Counted from the stretch's first letter, positions 49,404-58,447 are shown. The stretch is 64,000 bases of DNA from an uncultured bacterium (GCA_905339405.1 CAJPGC010000001.1:90414-154413); one strand, 5' to 3'. Program-made: numbers and translations. Notes: generated by a model not told the origin, from the letters alone.

Positions 49404-50105
49404 CTATTTGGAGAAGTAGATGTCGCCTATGAAGGATTCGGCGGAGCTGTCGGTGTCGTCTGAGTCTATCATTATGGACACGCTGCCGGCCTTAGGTGGT
49501 TCTTCCTTGAAAAGGGCCCTGTAGTCGTCGTATACGTTCCTTTTCTCCTGGAACCAGTCCCCGAGCCCGGCCTGCCCGCTCCTCAAGACGACATACCTCG
49601 TGTTCTTGGACTTCGTGCTGTGGAAAGTGTGCCCGGCCGGGGCTGACGAGTCCCATATGTACCCGACAAGCCTGCTGTTGACCGTCTCCGGCCACCTCGG
49701 GAAGACTACGTAGACCTGCGCCGCCTGGTCGTCCGCCTTCTTTTTGCGGACGTCCGCGCCCTTCGGGAGCTTCGTCACCTTCCAGCGCCAGTTGAGAAAG
49801 GGGAACTCCTTTATGTCGAAGTCCACCTCGCTGTAAATGGCGGAGGAGGTATTAGAACTCTTCATGTGGACGGCGTTGCCGAAATGAGTCTTCACGACGT
49901 TGATGTCGGCCTTGCCCTTCCACTCCTTGACCTTCCAGCCTCTGGGGGCGCTCTCGCCGGAGGGTATTATGACCCTCAAGACGGCGTCGGCGGCTTGGGC
50001 CCCCTTGAAGGCCACGATGGAAAAAAGCACGGCAATGAGCGCCTTTAAGATATAGCGGCCAGATTTACCTGCCGCGTATTCGCGTTTTACGGATATGGGT
50101 CGCAT
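49404..50105 (-). CDS. DUF3047 exported protein
   Basis: A 233-residue protein with a signal peptide (about residues 20-40, ending GAQAA). The DUF3047 pattern is visible: FLNWRWKVTKLPKGADVR, KKADDQAAQVYVVFP, NTRYVVLRSGQAGLGDW and IMIDSDDTDSSAESFIGDI. The final Asp- and Ser-rich strand suggests a carbohydrate-binding-like beta sandwich. It lies 32 bases upstream of the AsmA-like gene on the same strand. Role unknown; envelope function is inferred from export. Confidence 0.82.
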   Translation of the reverse strand: MRPISVKREYAAGKSGRYILKALIAVLFSIVAFKGAQAADAVLRVIIPSGESAPRGWKVKEWKGKADINVVKTHFGNAVHMKSSNTSSAIYSEVDFDIKEFPFLNWRWKVTKLPKGADVRKKKADDQAAQVYVVFPRWPETVNSRLVGYIWDSSAPAGHTFHSTKSKNTRYVVLRSGQAGLGDWFQEKRNVYDDYRALFKEEPPKAGSVSIMIDSDDTDSSAESFIGDIYFSK

Positions 50106-50192
50106 TTACAGGTTTTTTCTTATATCGAAAAGGGGTTTGCACAATGAGTATATAGTAGAAAGCCGGACGCCGCAAGGTAAATGGGAAGGGGC

Positions 50193-51326
50193 TCAAAGCC
50201 CCGGTATGAGCCTTTTCATCCAGCCGTCCCTGGCGGAGATGGCGCCCTCCGGGCACATCTCCTGGCAGCAGTAGCACCTTATGCACCTGTCATACGCGAT
50301 CTCAATTTTTCCGGTGTTTTCCATCACTTCCGCCGGGCATACGCTTACGCATACCCCGCAAAGCGTGCATTTCCCATCTTCTATGTGAGGCCTCGTTGTA
50401 AGGGCCTTGCGGAGCGGGCCGTCCAGGAACTTCGGCAGGCGTTCCGTGAAGTTGGGCGAGCTGAGGGGAGGGAAGACGAACCCGTCTATTGCCACGTCTT
50501 CTATTTTTTCCCCGAGAACGCGCACGTTCGAGGGGTCGGCCTCGGGGATGCCCATCTCCAGGGCAGCCTTGAGGAGCGGGACGTCTTGCGTTTTAGCCCT
50601 GACGACTCTTGAAGCCGCCGCGTCCAGGGCCAGAGGGTTTTCTGAGGCGAAAATCAGCCCCACGTGCCTCGCATCGCCATTTCCGGGGCCGTTGCCCTCC
50701 ATAGCGGTCACGGCGTCCATTATCGAAAGCCTGGGGGAGAGGAACGCGCACAGGTCAAGGAGCATCTCCGCGAACGACCTGCTCTGGACGCCTGCCGAGA
50801 GGTGCCACTGGGGCTTGAGCTTGCCAGGGACGCACCCGAACATGTTCTTCACCGCCATGGTGAGGTACATCTGCGCGTGCGTCTTGAGCTTCGGTACGTT
50901 TATTATCGCCCCGCATTCGAGCGCCTCTTTGGCCACCTCGAGCTTCTTGAAGGTGCGCCCGCCGGGGTTGTCGGCTATGTGGAGCTCTTTGAGCTCTATG
51001 AGCTCGACGCCCATTTCAGCGCATACGGCGAGTATGCCGCCCTTGCCGGCCACTTTTCTCGCGCTGCCGAGCCCCGGGCTGTCGCCGACCACAGGGACTG
51101 CCCCGGCCTCTTTCAAGAGGGCCAGGACCGCGCCCACGACCCGGGGGTGTGTCGTCACGGCGGCTTCAGGGGGCTTGGCCGCAAGGAGGTTCGGCTTCAC
51201 GAGCACGCGCTCGCCCCTTTTGGCGAACTTTTCCATCCCGCCTAAAAGTAAGACCGCTTCAGAGACGGCCCTCAGGACGGCCTCTTTTTCATAGGAGCCG
51301 CATTTTTTGATCGAAACTGCGCGCAT
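50193..51326 (-). CDS. DUF362 protein with C-terminal 2[4Fe-4S] ferredoxin domain
   Basis: A 377-residue cytosolic protein. DUF362 covers about residues 1-300 (VLVKPNLLAAKPPEAAVTTH; INVPKLKTHAQMYLTMAVKN; AVTAMEGNGPGNGDAR). The end has CTLCGVCVSVCPAE and CIRCYCCQEMCPEGAI, giving two complete 4Fe-4S clusters. Such proteins are common in anaerobes and are thought to act in electron transfer; the reaction is not known. The domain order and length are normal for the family. Confidence 0.9.
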   Translation of the reverse strand: MRAVSIKKCGSYEKEAVLRAVSEAVLLLGGMEKFAKRGERVLVKPNLLAAKPPEAAVTTHPRVVGAVLALLKEAGAVPVVGDSPGLGSARKVAGKGGILAVCAEMGVELIELKELHIADNPGGRTFKKLEVAKEALECGAIINVPKLKTHAQMYLTMAVKNMFGCVPGKLKPQWHLSAGVQSRSFAEMLLDLCAFLSPRLSIMDAVTAMEGNGPGNGDARHVGLIFASENPLALDAAASRVVRAKTQDVPLLKAALEMGIPEADPSNVRVLGEKIEDVAIDGFVFPPLSSPNFTERLPKFLDGPLRKALTTRPHIEDGKCTLCGVCVSVCPAEVMENTGKIEIAYDRCIRCYCCQEMCPEGAISARDGWMKRLIPGL

Positions 51327-51404
51327 CGGGTTCGGGAAAAATTGGTTTATTTCAGAAGGGGTATTATCTCACGGAAGGTCTGTTTTTGCCAGAAGACCGG
51401 TCTC

Positions 51405-52343
51405 TCAGGCGAGTTTCTTGCCGGGGGCGTATTCGAAGAGCGTGACCCTGTTCCTGCCGAGCGACTTTGATTCGTAAAGGGCCCTGTCGGCCGCCTTCAC
51501 GAGGTCGTCTATGGAGGTTACGTGTTCCTGCGGCCAGACCGCCACGCCTATGCTCACGGTAATGGAGAGCCCCTGTGAGATGGCCGAGAAGTCATGCTCG
51601 GAGACGAGTTTCCTGAACCTCTCGGCCGCGGCTGCCGCGTTCTCTGAGCTGGTGTTGAAAAGGCACATTATGAACTCTTCGCCGCCGAAGCGGGCGAGTA
51701 TCTCGCCTTCCCTCTTGCAGGCGCGAAGCAGCGCGCCTGTGCGCCGCAAGACCTCGTCCCCGGCCATGTGGCCGTAGGTGTCGTTTATCTTCTTGAAGTG
51801 GTCTATGTCCATGAGGAGGCAGGCTATCATGAAGCTGTGCCTCAGCCCGAGCGCCAGCTGGGAGTGGGCGGCCTCGAAAAAATGCCTCCTGTTATTGAGG
51901 CCCGTTAGCTCGTCCGTTACGGCGAGCTTCTCCAGGAGCGCGTTCTTCTCCTTGAGCTCCTCCATGAGGTTACGCACCCTTAAGAGGGATTTAACCCTGG
52001 CCACCAGCTCTTCGTTCTCGAAGGGCTTCATCAGGAAGTCGCTGGCCCCGAGGTTGAAGCCGGTGAGCTTTTTCTTAAGGGAGTCTTTCGAGCCGGAAAG
52101 GAGGATAATGGGGACGTCGCGGCCGTCTTCCATGTTCCTGATGGTCGAGATGAAACGGTAGCCGTTGATGCTCGGCATCTCGATATCCGTGACGATAAAG
52201 CCCGGTTTTTCCTCGACAAAAGACTTTATGGCGGCAAGCCCGTCCTCTGCCTCTATGAAGACTTCGAATTGCCCCGCGAGGGCCTCCTTGATGGCGGACC
52301 TTGCCTGGCGCGAGTCATCTACTAAAAGTACCTTTTCTTTCAT
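51405..52343 (-). CDS. Response regulator with GGDEF diguanylate cyclase domain
   Basis: A 312-residue PleD-like protein. The receiver is at about residues 1-120 (VLLVDDSRQ; phospho-acceptor Asp in FIVTDIEMPSING; Lys in MKPFENEE). A coiled linker with VTDELTGLNNRRHF leads to the cyclase, whose active site reads ARFGGEEFIM, so it should make cyclic di-GMP. RxxD of the inhibitory site is not obvious. The start at MKEKVLLVDD was chosen over a longer TTG start. With the HD-GYP regulator at 9922-11046 this window holds both arms of cyclic di-GMP turnover. Confidence 0.93.
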   Translation of the reverse strand: MKEKVLLVDDSRQARSAIKEALAGQFEVFIEAEDGLAAIKSFVEEKPGFIVTDIEMPSINGYRFISTIRNMEDGRDVPIILLSGSKDSLKKKLTGFNLGASDFLMKPFENEELVARVKSLLRVRNLMEELKEKNALLEKLAVTDELTGLNNRRHFFEAAHSQLALGLRHSFMIACLLMDIDHFKKINDTYGHMAGDEVLRRTGALLRACKREGEILARFGGEEFIMCLFNTSSENAAAAAERFRKLVSEHDFSAISQGLSITVSIGVAVWPQEHVTSIDDLVKAADRALYESKSLGRNRVTLFEYAPGKKLA

Positions 52344-52417
52344 GTTTTTCCGGGGATTGGTTGTCAATCAATTCATTATCGGTGTTTGCGGGGGGAAACT
52401 GAAGGACTAAAAGCACA

Positions 52418-52458
52418 AAGGCGGCCCCTGAAAAACCGCTGTTTTCATGGGCCGCCTT
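52418..52458 (-). terminator. Terminator hairpin at the end of the tol-pal operon
   Basis: AAGGCGGCCC (52418-52427) and GGGCCGCCTT (52449-52458) form a 10-bp stem; on the minus strand it is followed by TGTGCTTTTA. It separates cpoB from the GGDEF regulator. Confidence 0.7.
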
Positions 52459-52484
52459 GATTTTCCACGCGTTTCAACAGCGGT

Positions 52485-53435
52485 TTAATTCTTTATCTGG
52501 TTGAGGCGTTTTTTCGCAATCGTTGCCTCGCCGCTCTTAGGGTACTTGTCCAGAACTTCCTGCAGGAGGACTTTCGCCTCCCGGTTGCTTCCGAGCTTCT
52601 CGAAGGCGAAGCCCTGCTTCAGGAGGGAAGCCGGGGTCTTTTCAGCCGCCGGGTACTTCTTTATCACCTTGTCGAACTCGAGTATGGCCATCTCCCAGTC
52701 GCCCTTGGCGTAATATATCTCTCCGAGCCAGTACTGCGCGTTGACGGCGAGCTTGTGCTCGGGATAGCTGGTGAGGAACTTCTGGAAGGTCGAGACGGCC
52801 TTTGAGTATTCCTTGCCGGTCGTCTCGCCGTAGCCCTTCTGGTAGAGGGCCTCCGGGTCTTCCTTCGATTCTTTGGCCTGCGTCTTCAAGGCCTCGCTCG
52901 AGGCTTTGGCGGCCGATACGCTCTTTTCAAGGGCCGAGGCCCTGCTCTCAAGCTGCGCCAGGGAGTCTTTCACCTCCAGGAGCCTCTCGTCCCGGCCCTG
53001 GCCCGAGTTCTCCAGGAGGGTCAGCCTCTGCTGGCTGGACGCAATAGAAGATTCGATGAAGGAGAGCTTGTCTTTTAGAGAGGCGGCGGCCGCGCCTGTT
53101 TCTTTGATGGCGTCCCTTATGCTTTCTCTGTCGTTGCCGCCTTCCTCGATGCTGCCCTTGACCGACGCTATCTCCTGAGAGAGCCTGTCGACCGAGATGT
53201 TCGCCTCGGCCACCGACCTCTTTACGCTCTCCATGTCCCGCTTGATGGTCTCAAGCCCGCCTGAGCCTTCAAGCTTGACGACCCTTGCCTTTAGAGAGTC
53301 GTTCTCCTTCATGAGGGTTTCCACGTTCGTGACCAGCTCTTCCTGCTCTTTGGTCATTATGGGGAAGCCCGGGCCGCATCCTGAAAGGACGAGGGCCGCC
53401 AGTGCGGTGGATATGAAGGCTGCTTTCATCTTCAT
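52485..53435 (-). CDS. cpoB: Tol-Pal system protein CpoB/YbgF, lipoprotein
   Basis: A 316-residue envelope protein. The lipobox is ALVLSGC (Cys about 20), unlike soluble E. coli CpoB, so this one is probably lipid-anchored. A long coiled coil at about 30-180 is followed by three TPR repeats at about 195-316 (YQKGYGETTGKEYSKAVSTF; AQYWLGEIYYAKGDWEMAIL; LLKQGFAFEKLGSNREAKVL). It coordinates peptidoglycan synthesis with Tol-driven constriction in known cases. It is the last gene of the tol operon. Confidence 0.9.
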   Translation of the reverse strand: MKMKAAFISTALAALVLSGCGPGFPIMTKEQEELVTNVETLMKENDSLKARVVKLEGSGGLETIKRDMESVKRSVAEANISVDRLSQEIASVKGSIEEGGNDRESIRDAIKETGAAAASLKDKLSFIESSIASSQQRLTLLENSGQGRDERLLEVKDSLAQLESRASALEKSVSAAKASSEALKTQAKESKEDPEALYQKGYGETTGKEYSKAVSTFQKFLTSYPEHKLAVNAQYWLGEIYYAKGDWEMAILEFDKVIKKYPAAEKTPASLLKQGFAFEKLGSNREAKVLLQEVLDKYPKSGEATIAKKRLNQIKN

Positions 53436-53444
53436 CGGGTACCT

Positions 53445-54059
53445 TTAGTTTGCCGTTATGACGAACTCGGCCCTTCTGTTCTTTGCCCAGGCGTCCTCGC
53501 CGCTGCCGTTGACTGCGGGCTTCTCCTCGCCGTAGCTCACTACGTCGAGCCTTTCGACGCCGATGCCCATGTCCTCGAGGTACTTCCTTATGCTCCTGGC
53601 CCTCTTGTCACCGAGGGCGACGTTGTAGTCCGTCTCGCCGCGCTCGTCGGCGTGCCCCTCGATGCGGACTTTCGTCTTCGGGTTGATGCCCAGCCATTTG
53701 GCGTTCTTGGTCAGAAAGTCCATGTCGGACTCCCTTATCGTGTACTTGTCGTAGTCGAAGTAGATGGTGTACAGGTGGCCTTTCTCGACGGCTTTCTGCG
53801 TCAGGTCTTCCGCCGCGTTCAACGAGGCGTACTGCCCGCCGGTCTTCGCGTCGGCCGAGTTCTGGATGTCCTCGGCGGTCACGTCCTCGCTCTTGAGGTT
53901 TTCCTCAGGGACGGTGACTTCGGCCTTACCCGCCGAAGGCGCCTCGGCGCCGGGGGCGGCCTCGGAGAAGTCTTCGGTCGCTATCCTTTTCTCGCAGCCC
54001 GTCGCAAGGGCGAGGCCCAGGAACAGGACGGGGAAAAACGCAATAAATTTTCTTTTCAT
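53445..54059 (-). CDS. pal: Peptidoglycan-associated lipoprotein Pal
   Basis: A 204-residue outer-membrane lipoprotein. The lipobox is LALATGC (Cys about 22). A disordered linker leads to the OmpA-like domain at about 95-200 with IYFDYDKYTIRESDMDFL and the peptidoglycan-binding VRIEGHADERGETDYNVALG and RARSIRKYLEDMG. The start was set at MKRKFIAFF (54059), which gives a normal signal peptide. It lies 126 bases after tolB and nine bases before cpoB. Confidence 0.95.
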   Translation of the reverse strand: MKRKFIAFFPVLFLGLALATGCEKRIATEDFSEAAPGAEAPSAGKAEVTVPEENLKSEDVTAEDIQNSADAKTGGQYASLNAAEDLTQKAVEKGHLYTIYFDYDKYTIRESDMDFLTKNAKWLGINPKTKVRIEGHADERGETDYNVALGDKRARSIRKYLEDMGIGVERLDVVSYGEEKPAVNGSGEDAWAKNRRAEFVITAN

Positions 54060-54185
54060 CTGGTCAGCCCTCCTTTGTTGATGAAGCGTGGTGAGCGCGC
54101 TCCCCTTCATGGCGAAGCGGGTTGATATGATAGTTTTTCAGCCCCCGCAGCAAGGCCTCTATGCCCGCGCGGGGTGCGGCTCATC

Positions 54186-55505
54186 TCATCTCAGATACGG
54201 GGACCAGGCCGGGGCCTTCTCCCCCTTTACTCCTGTATCAAGCTTCATGACGCCCGTGCCGTCGGAGCGGATTATCTTCAGGGAGCCTCCGCCCCCGGAC
54301 GAGCTGTAGACGATGTGCCTGCCGTCCGGCGACCACGAAGGGTGCCTGTTGTCGCCGTCGAAGGTCAGCTGCGCAAGACCTTCCCCGCCGGGCCCCATGA
54401 CCCATATATTGAACCTCCCGCCGTCGGAGCGGGAAAAAGCTATATGTCTGCCGTCAGGAGACCAGGATGGGCTGGAGTTGTATTTGCCCTTGAAGGTGAT
54501 ACGCTTGGAATTCCCGGTAGATAAGTCTAGCACATGAATGTGCGGATTTCCAGAGCTATCGGAAACGTAAGCGAGCATGCGGCCGTCCGGGGACCATGTT
54601 GGGGAGACGTCTATCGCGTTGTTGTCCGTGAGCTTCCTGTACTCTTTCGTCTCGAGATCCAGTACGTAGAGCTCGGGGGAGCGCTCGCCGCTCAGCGTGA
54701 GGGCGACCTTTTTGCCGTCGGGCGAGTACATGCCGCCTATGTTGATTCCGGACTTGGAGGAAAGGGCGTCGTCCCTGCCTGTCGTGAGGTCAAGCGAATA
54801 CATCGCCGGGGTGCCCCTCTTGTACGATACGTAGAGCATGCGGGAGCCGTCCGGAGCCCACTGGGGGGCGAGGTTTATCGACCTGTTCCTCGTGAGCTTG
54901 GTCGCGTTCTTCCCGTCGTAGTCGGAAACGTAAATCTCCTTGTTGCCGCCGCTGCCGGAGACGAACAGCAGCTTGGAGGTGAAAACGCCTTTCTTGCCCG
55001 TCAGCTCCTCGTAGACCGCGTCCGAGAAAAAGTGGACTATCCTCCTTGGGTTTTTGGCCGAGCCAGCGAACTTCTTGCCGGTGACGAGCTTTTCGGTGAC
55101 GCAGTCGAAGAACCTTATCTCGACCGTGAGCTTGTCTCCTTCGAGGAGAAAGCCGCCCTTCACGAGCGCGTCGGCCCCGATCGCCCGCCAGCTCTTGAAG
55201 TCGGTCTCCGCTTCGGTGAGCCCGGACATAGATGGGTCTTCGATGTTCGCCTTCTTGTCGATGACCTTGAAAAAACCGGAGAACTTGAGGTCGGTCACGA
55301 TGGCGTCATAGAGCTCTTTTTTTATCTCTTCGCGCTTCTCCTTGTCCTGAGCCGACGTGGCCGGGCCGAGGTCGCGGAACTCCTGCACGCCGACCGGCAG
55401 GGCGCTCCTCGAGGGGGCGGCAAGGTCTATGTAGACCTTGCCCCATGCCGGGGCCGAGAAGGCTGTGAAGAGCATTATGAGGAGCGGGATGAATTTCTTT
55501 GCCAA
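54186..55505 (-). CDS. tolB: Tol-Pal translocation protein TolB
   Basis: A 439-residue periplasmic protein. Signal peptide about residues 1-22 (ending APAWG). The N-terminal alpha/beta domain is at 25-165. A six-bladed WD40-like propeller follows, with repeated SPDG motifs (APQWAPDGSRMLYVSYKRG; YSPDGKKVALTL; SPTWSPDGRMLAYVSDSSG; SPSWSPDGRHIAFSRSDGG). Translation probably starts at TTG (55505), six bases after AAGGG; no ATG fits the signal peptide. It binds Pal and TolA. Confidence 0.94.
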   Translation of the reverse strand: MAKKFIPLLIMLFTAFSAPAWGKVYIDLAAPSRSALPVGVQEFRDLGPATSAQDKEKREEIKKELYDAIVTDLKFSGFFKVIDKKANIEDPSMSGLTEAETDFKSWRAIGADALVKGGFLLEGDKLTVEIRFFDCVTEKLVTGKKFAGSAKNPRRIVHFFSDAVYEELTGKKGVFTSKLLFVSGSGGNKEIYVSDYDGKNATKLTRNRSINLAPQWAPDGSRMLYVSYKRGTPAMYSLDLTTGRDDALSSKSGINIGGMYSPDGKKVALTLSGERSPELYVLDLETKEYRKLTDNNAIDVSPTWSPDGRMLAYVSDSSGNPHIHVLDLSTGNSKRITFKGKYNSSPSWSPDGRHIAFSRSDGGRFNIWVMGPGGEGLAQLTFDGDNRHPSWSPDGRHIVYSSSGGGGSLKIIRSDGTGVMKLDTGVKGEKAPAWSPYLR

Positions 55506-55514
55506 TTTTTTCCC

Positions 55515-56360
55515 TTACAGTGTGCAGCCCGGGCAGAACCTCAGGCCTGTTTCAAGGAAACTCCCTTCCATGTCCACGGGAAGGGGCGGGAAGGGCGCCG
55601 CTTTTTTAACGGCCTTCAAAAGAGATTCGTCGAAGGCCTTGTCGCCGGAGCTCTTCTCTACAGCCACGTCGAGGAGCTTGCCCGACCTTGCTATCTTTAT
55701 CGAGACTATGACCGATACGGTGGCGTCCTTGAGCCCCTGCGGGTATAACCAGTTCTCCTGGACCTTGTCACGCAGGAGCCCGTAGTAGGCCGGGTACTTC
55801 GATTCGAGGTTAGCCCTGGCAGCCCCACCAGCCGGGTTCCTGGGCGCTGCGGCCGGGACTTTAGGTGCCGCTTGTGCGGCTTCCCTGGGTTTTGGAGTTG
55901 CCCTCGAGCTTATCTCGTCCTTGAGTTTCGATACCCGCTCGTCCCTGGACTTCCTGTCCGCTTCCATCTTCTTTTTGAGCTCTTCTATGCTCGAAGTTAC
56001 GAGGGCCTCGTCTTTCCTGCGCTCGACTTTTTTCTCTATCTTTTTCAGGGCGTCGTCCACGGAAGGCTTTTCCTTGACCTTCAGGGACTCCGGAGAGACT
56101 TTCTGTGTTTCGGTTTTTGGCTCGGCTTTTGGAGCGGCCTCTGGCGGCGGCGCTGGCTCGATTTTTTCAGGCTCGGCTGCCGGGGCCTGAGGCCCGGGCA
56201 CAGGGCCCTGGGCGATGAGGTCGACGGTGTATACCGGCGTTATGAAGACCCTGCCAGCCCCTGATGCGTAAAGGAGGGCGGCGGCCGCGATGAGCGCCGC
56301 GTGCAGGATGACGGAGCCGGCAAGCGTCTTGCCGAAGCCGTTCATCGAAGGGCCGGTCAT
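55515..56360 (-). CDS. tolA: TolA-like energy-transducing protein (TonB C-terminal)
   Basis: A 281-residue protein with one N-terminal helix (about 12-28), a long Pro/Ala/Lys/Glu-rich helical stretch (about 50-170) and a TonB-like C-terminal domain (YYGLLRDKVQENWLYPQGLK; VSIKIARSGKLLDVAVEKSS; FDESLLKAVKKAAPFPPLP). The gene order between tolR and tolB identifies it as TolA, although the C-terminal domain is closer in look to TonB than to enterobacterial TolA. It overlaps tolR by four bases. It ends in a CPGC sequence, an unusual terminus. Confidence 0.9.
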   Translation of the reverse strand: MTGPSMNGFGKTLAGSVILHAALIAAAALLYASGAGRVFITPVYTVDLIAQGPVPGPQAPAAEPEKIEPAPPPEAAPKAEPKTETQKVSPESLKVKEKPSVDDALKKIEKKVERRKDEALVTSSIEELKKKMEADRKSRDERVSKLKDEISSRATPKPREAAQAAPKVPAAAPRNPAGGAARANLESKYPAYYGLLRDKVQENWLYPQGLKDATVSVIVSIKIARSGKLLDVAVEKSSGDKAFDESLLKAVKKAAPFPPLPVDMEGSFLETGLRFCPGCTL

Positions 56361-56770
56361 CTGCCCTCTTCCGGCTCGGTCATCATCCCTACTTTTTTGA
56401 TGCCGGCTTTCCTTATGTCGGCCATCGCTTCCACGACCGCGCCGTAAGGGACAGTCTCGTCGGCCCGAAGAAGGACCATCCTGTCCTTGTCTGAGGCTGC
56501 TATGGCCTCGAGCTTCTCGGTCAATTCCTTGCGCTTGAACTGCCGTCCGTTGAGGTACACGCGCTTGCCCCTGTCGATGGTTATGACCAGCGGCTCGTCC
56601 TGCGAGTTTATGGCCGTGGCCTCGACCTGCGGCAGGTTGACGTCGAGCCCTTCCTGCATCATCGGGGCTGTGACCATGAAGATGATGAGGAGCACCAGCA
56701 TGACGTCGACGAGCGGCGTGACGTTTATCTGGGACATGAGGAGCCTGCCTTTGCGGTTCCCGGTCTCCAT
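56357..56770 (-). CDS. tolR: Tol-Pal protein TolR (ExbD/TolR family)
   Basis: A 137-residue inner-membrane protein with one helix at about residues 20-40 (VDVMLVLLIIFMVTAPMM), which contains the essential proton-path Asp (VDVMLV). A periplasmic domain follows (LVITIDRGKRVYLNGRQF; VLLRADETVPYGAVVEAMAD). AGGGTAGGGGC precedes the ATG. It lies four bases after tolQ and overlaps tolA by four bases. Confidence 0.95.
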   Translation of the reverse strand: METGNRKGRLLMSQINVTPLVDVMLVLLIIFMVTAPMMQEGLDVNLPQVEATAINSQDEPLVITIDRGKRVYLNGRQFKRKELTEKLEAIAASDKDRMVLLRADETVPYGAVVEAMADIRKAGIKKVGMMTEPEEGR

Positions 56771-56774
56771 GCCC

Positions 56775-57476
56775 CTACCCTTTTTTGCCGGCCTGTTTTT
56801 CTATCACGTTCAAGAGGTCGGAGGAGAAGTTGTTCATCTCGGTGGAGATGCGCCCGATCCTCGTCAGTATATGATTATAGCCCATGACCGCCGGTATCGC
56901 AGCCAGGAGGCCCATTGCCGTGGCCACGAGCGCTTCGGATATGCCCGGGGCGACTACCGCCAGGTTGGCCGCGCCCTTTGCCCCTATGTCCCTGAACGAG
57001 GTCATTATCCCCCAGACGGTCCCGAAAAGCCCTATGAAGGGGGCGGTGTTGCCGGTCGTGGCCAGAAAGCCGACCGCGTACTCCAGCCTGGCAGTCTCGA
57101 TGTCGGCGGCCTTCTTGATTATGCGGCTGAACCTGTCGAGGTCTTCCCTCTGGAGCCAGGCGGCGCCGCCCTCTGCGGACTTCATCTGGCTTGAGAGCTC
57201 GTTGTACGCGGAGTTGAAGATGACGGCCAGGGGCGTGTTCGCAAACCCCTTGGAGGCGGCGTGCACCTGCGCGAACTGGCGCTTTTCCCAGAAAAGGTCG
57301 TAGAAGGCCGAAGTCTCCTTCTCGATTTTCTTGAGGAGCAGCACCTTGTAGGCGATTATGGCCCAGGAGAAAACGGAAAAGACGAGCAGCGCGAGGAGCA
57401 CGAACTTGACCATCGGCCCCGCTCCCCACACCATCTCCCAGAGCCCGGTCTTCGAAGAAATAGCCGGGATATCCAA
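56775..57476 (-). CDS. tolQ: Tol-Pal protein TolQ (MotA/ExbB family)
   Basis: A 233-residue proton-channel subunit with three helices (about 20-42, 130-152 and 168-190). Family marks are FVLLALLVFSVFSWAIIAYK, GFLATTGNTAPFIGLFGTVWG (the conserved Thr/Gly channel helix) and GISEALVATAMGLLAAIPAVM. The start was placed at TTG (57476), because AGAGGAGAA lies six bases upstream; the longer frame from 57530 would put the ribosome site inside the gene. First gene of the tol operon. Confidence 0.93.
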   Translation of the reverse strand: MDIPAISSKTGLWEMVWGAGPMVKFVLLALLVFSVFSWAIIAYKVLLLKKIEKETSAFYDLFWEKRQFAQVHAASKGFANTPLAVIFNSAYNELSSQMKSAEGGAAWLQREDLDRFSRIIKKAADIETARLEYAVGFLATTGNTAPFIGLFGTVWGIMTSFRDIGAKGAANLAVVAPGISEALVATAMGLLAAIPAVMGYNHILTRIGRISTEMNNFSSDLLNVIEKQAGKKG

Positions 57477-57697
57477 AGTCAGTTCTCCTCTTTTTTCATT
57501 GCCGTGCGGGCAAGCCCTGAAGGGCAGCAATATAGCCCATCGGGTGGGTTAGTTCCGTGACTTTTATCTTTGGAAAATGCTTATTTAAAGGTAACATCAT
57601 TGTACCTCTTAGTCAACCTCGTCACCAAAAAAAGTTTGATTAAACGTGCGCTTTGAAATAGAATGCACTTACATAAAACAAGAGGTTTTCCGGGCCT

Positions 57698-58069
57698 ATG
57701 AAACTCATACTCCTGGCAGCGGCAGGGGCCGCGGGCACACTTGCGAGATATTTTCTCGGGGGCCTCGTCCAGAGGCTCTACGGCGGGTCATTCCCCTGGG
57801 GCACATTCGCCGTCAACATGACCGGGACTTTTCTTTTCGGTCTCGTCTGGTCGCTGGCCGAGGACAGGCTCGTCATTAGCGGCCAGGCAAGGGCCGTGAT
57901 ACTCGTAGGCTTCATGGGGGCCTTCACGACCTTCTCGAGCCTGATGTTCGAAACCGGCGAGCTGATGCGCGATTCCCAGTGGGCCCTTGCCTTCGGCAAC
58001 CTCGCGCTCCAGAATATAGTCGGTATACTCTTCCTGTTCCTGGGGTTCATGCTAGGGCGGCTCATATGA
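57698..58069 (+). CDS. crcB: Fluoride channel CrcB/FluC
   Basis: A 123-residue four-helix membrane protein that exports fluoride as a dual-topology dimer. The motifs GAAGTLARYFLGGL, WGTFAVNMTGTFLFGL (the conserved N and the Na+-site GT) and GFMGAFTTFSSLMFET (Phe box and polar track TTFS) are all present. No fluoride riboswitch is visible in the 160 bases upstream. It precedes a DUF190 gene by 19 bases, a common pairing. Confidence 0.95.
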   Translation: MKLILLAAAGAAGTLARYFLGGLVQRLYGGSFPWGTFAVNMTGTFLFGLVWSLAEDRLVISGQARAVILVGFMGAFTTFSSLMFETGELMRDSQWALAFGNLALQNIVGILFLFLGFMLGRLI

Positions 58070-58088
58070 AAATACGAGGAGGCGTTCG

Positions 58089-58430
58089 ATGAAACTTCCT
58101 GAAGAATCAGAGCTCGTCAGAATCTACATAGGAGAATCCGACCGCTTCGAGGGCCGCCCCCTTTATCAGGCCATCGTGGAGAAGGCCCGGGCAGCCGGAA
58201 TGGCCGGCGCCACTGTCCTTCGCGGCCTCATGGGTTTTGGCGCGACAAGCCGCCTGCATACCGTAAAGGTGCTGAGGATATCCGAGGACCTGCCGCTGGT
58301 CGTGGAGATAGTCGACAGGCCGGAGAGGATAGCTGCGTTCCTTCCCGGGCTCGAGGCCATGGTGCCGGACGGGCTCATAACCGTTGAGAAAATAAGGGTC
58401 ATCGCCTACAGGGGAAAAAGAGAGGGTTGA
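58089..58430 (+). CDS. DUF190 protein, CrcB partner
   Basis: A 113-residue soluble protein with a ferredoxin-like, PII-like fold: VRIYIGESDRFEGRPLYQAI, GATVLRGLMGFGATSRLH and DLPLVVEIVDRPERIAAFLP are the DUF190 pattern. PII-like trimers bind nucleotides, so it may regulate the fluoride channel next to it; that is inference. AGGAGGCG precedes the ATG. Its stop codon lies in a 10-bp hairpin (58421-58447) that may act as terminator. Confidence 0.88.
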   Translation: MKLPEESELVRIYIGESDRFEGRPLYQAIVEKARAAGMAGATVLRGLMGFGATSRLHTVKVLRISEDLPLVVEIVDRPERIAAFLPGLEAMVPDGLITVEKIRVIAYRGKREG

Positions 58431-58447
58431 AGCCCTGTCAACCCTCT
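58421..58447. terminator. Hairpin at the end of the DUF190 gene
   Basis: AGAGGGTTGA (58421-58430) and TCAACCCTCT (58438-58447) form a perfect 10-bp stem with a seven-base loop. It contains the stop codon and has no good T-run, so termination would be weak or factor-assisted. Confidence 0.5.

Noticed and set aside
54534..55748. A 404-codon plus-strand open frame over tolB
   Set aside because: It is antisense to the repeated SPDG propeller motifs of TolB and has no recognisable domain.
57540..57697. Fluoride riboswitch before crcB
   Set aside because: No crcB-motif core was found by eye in the 160 bases.
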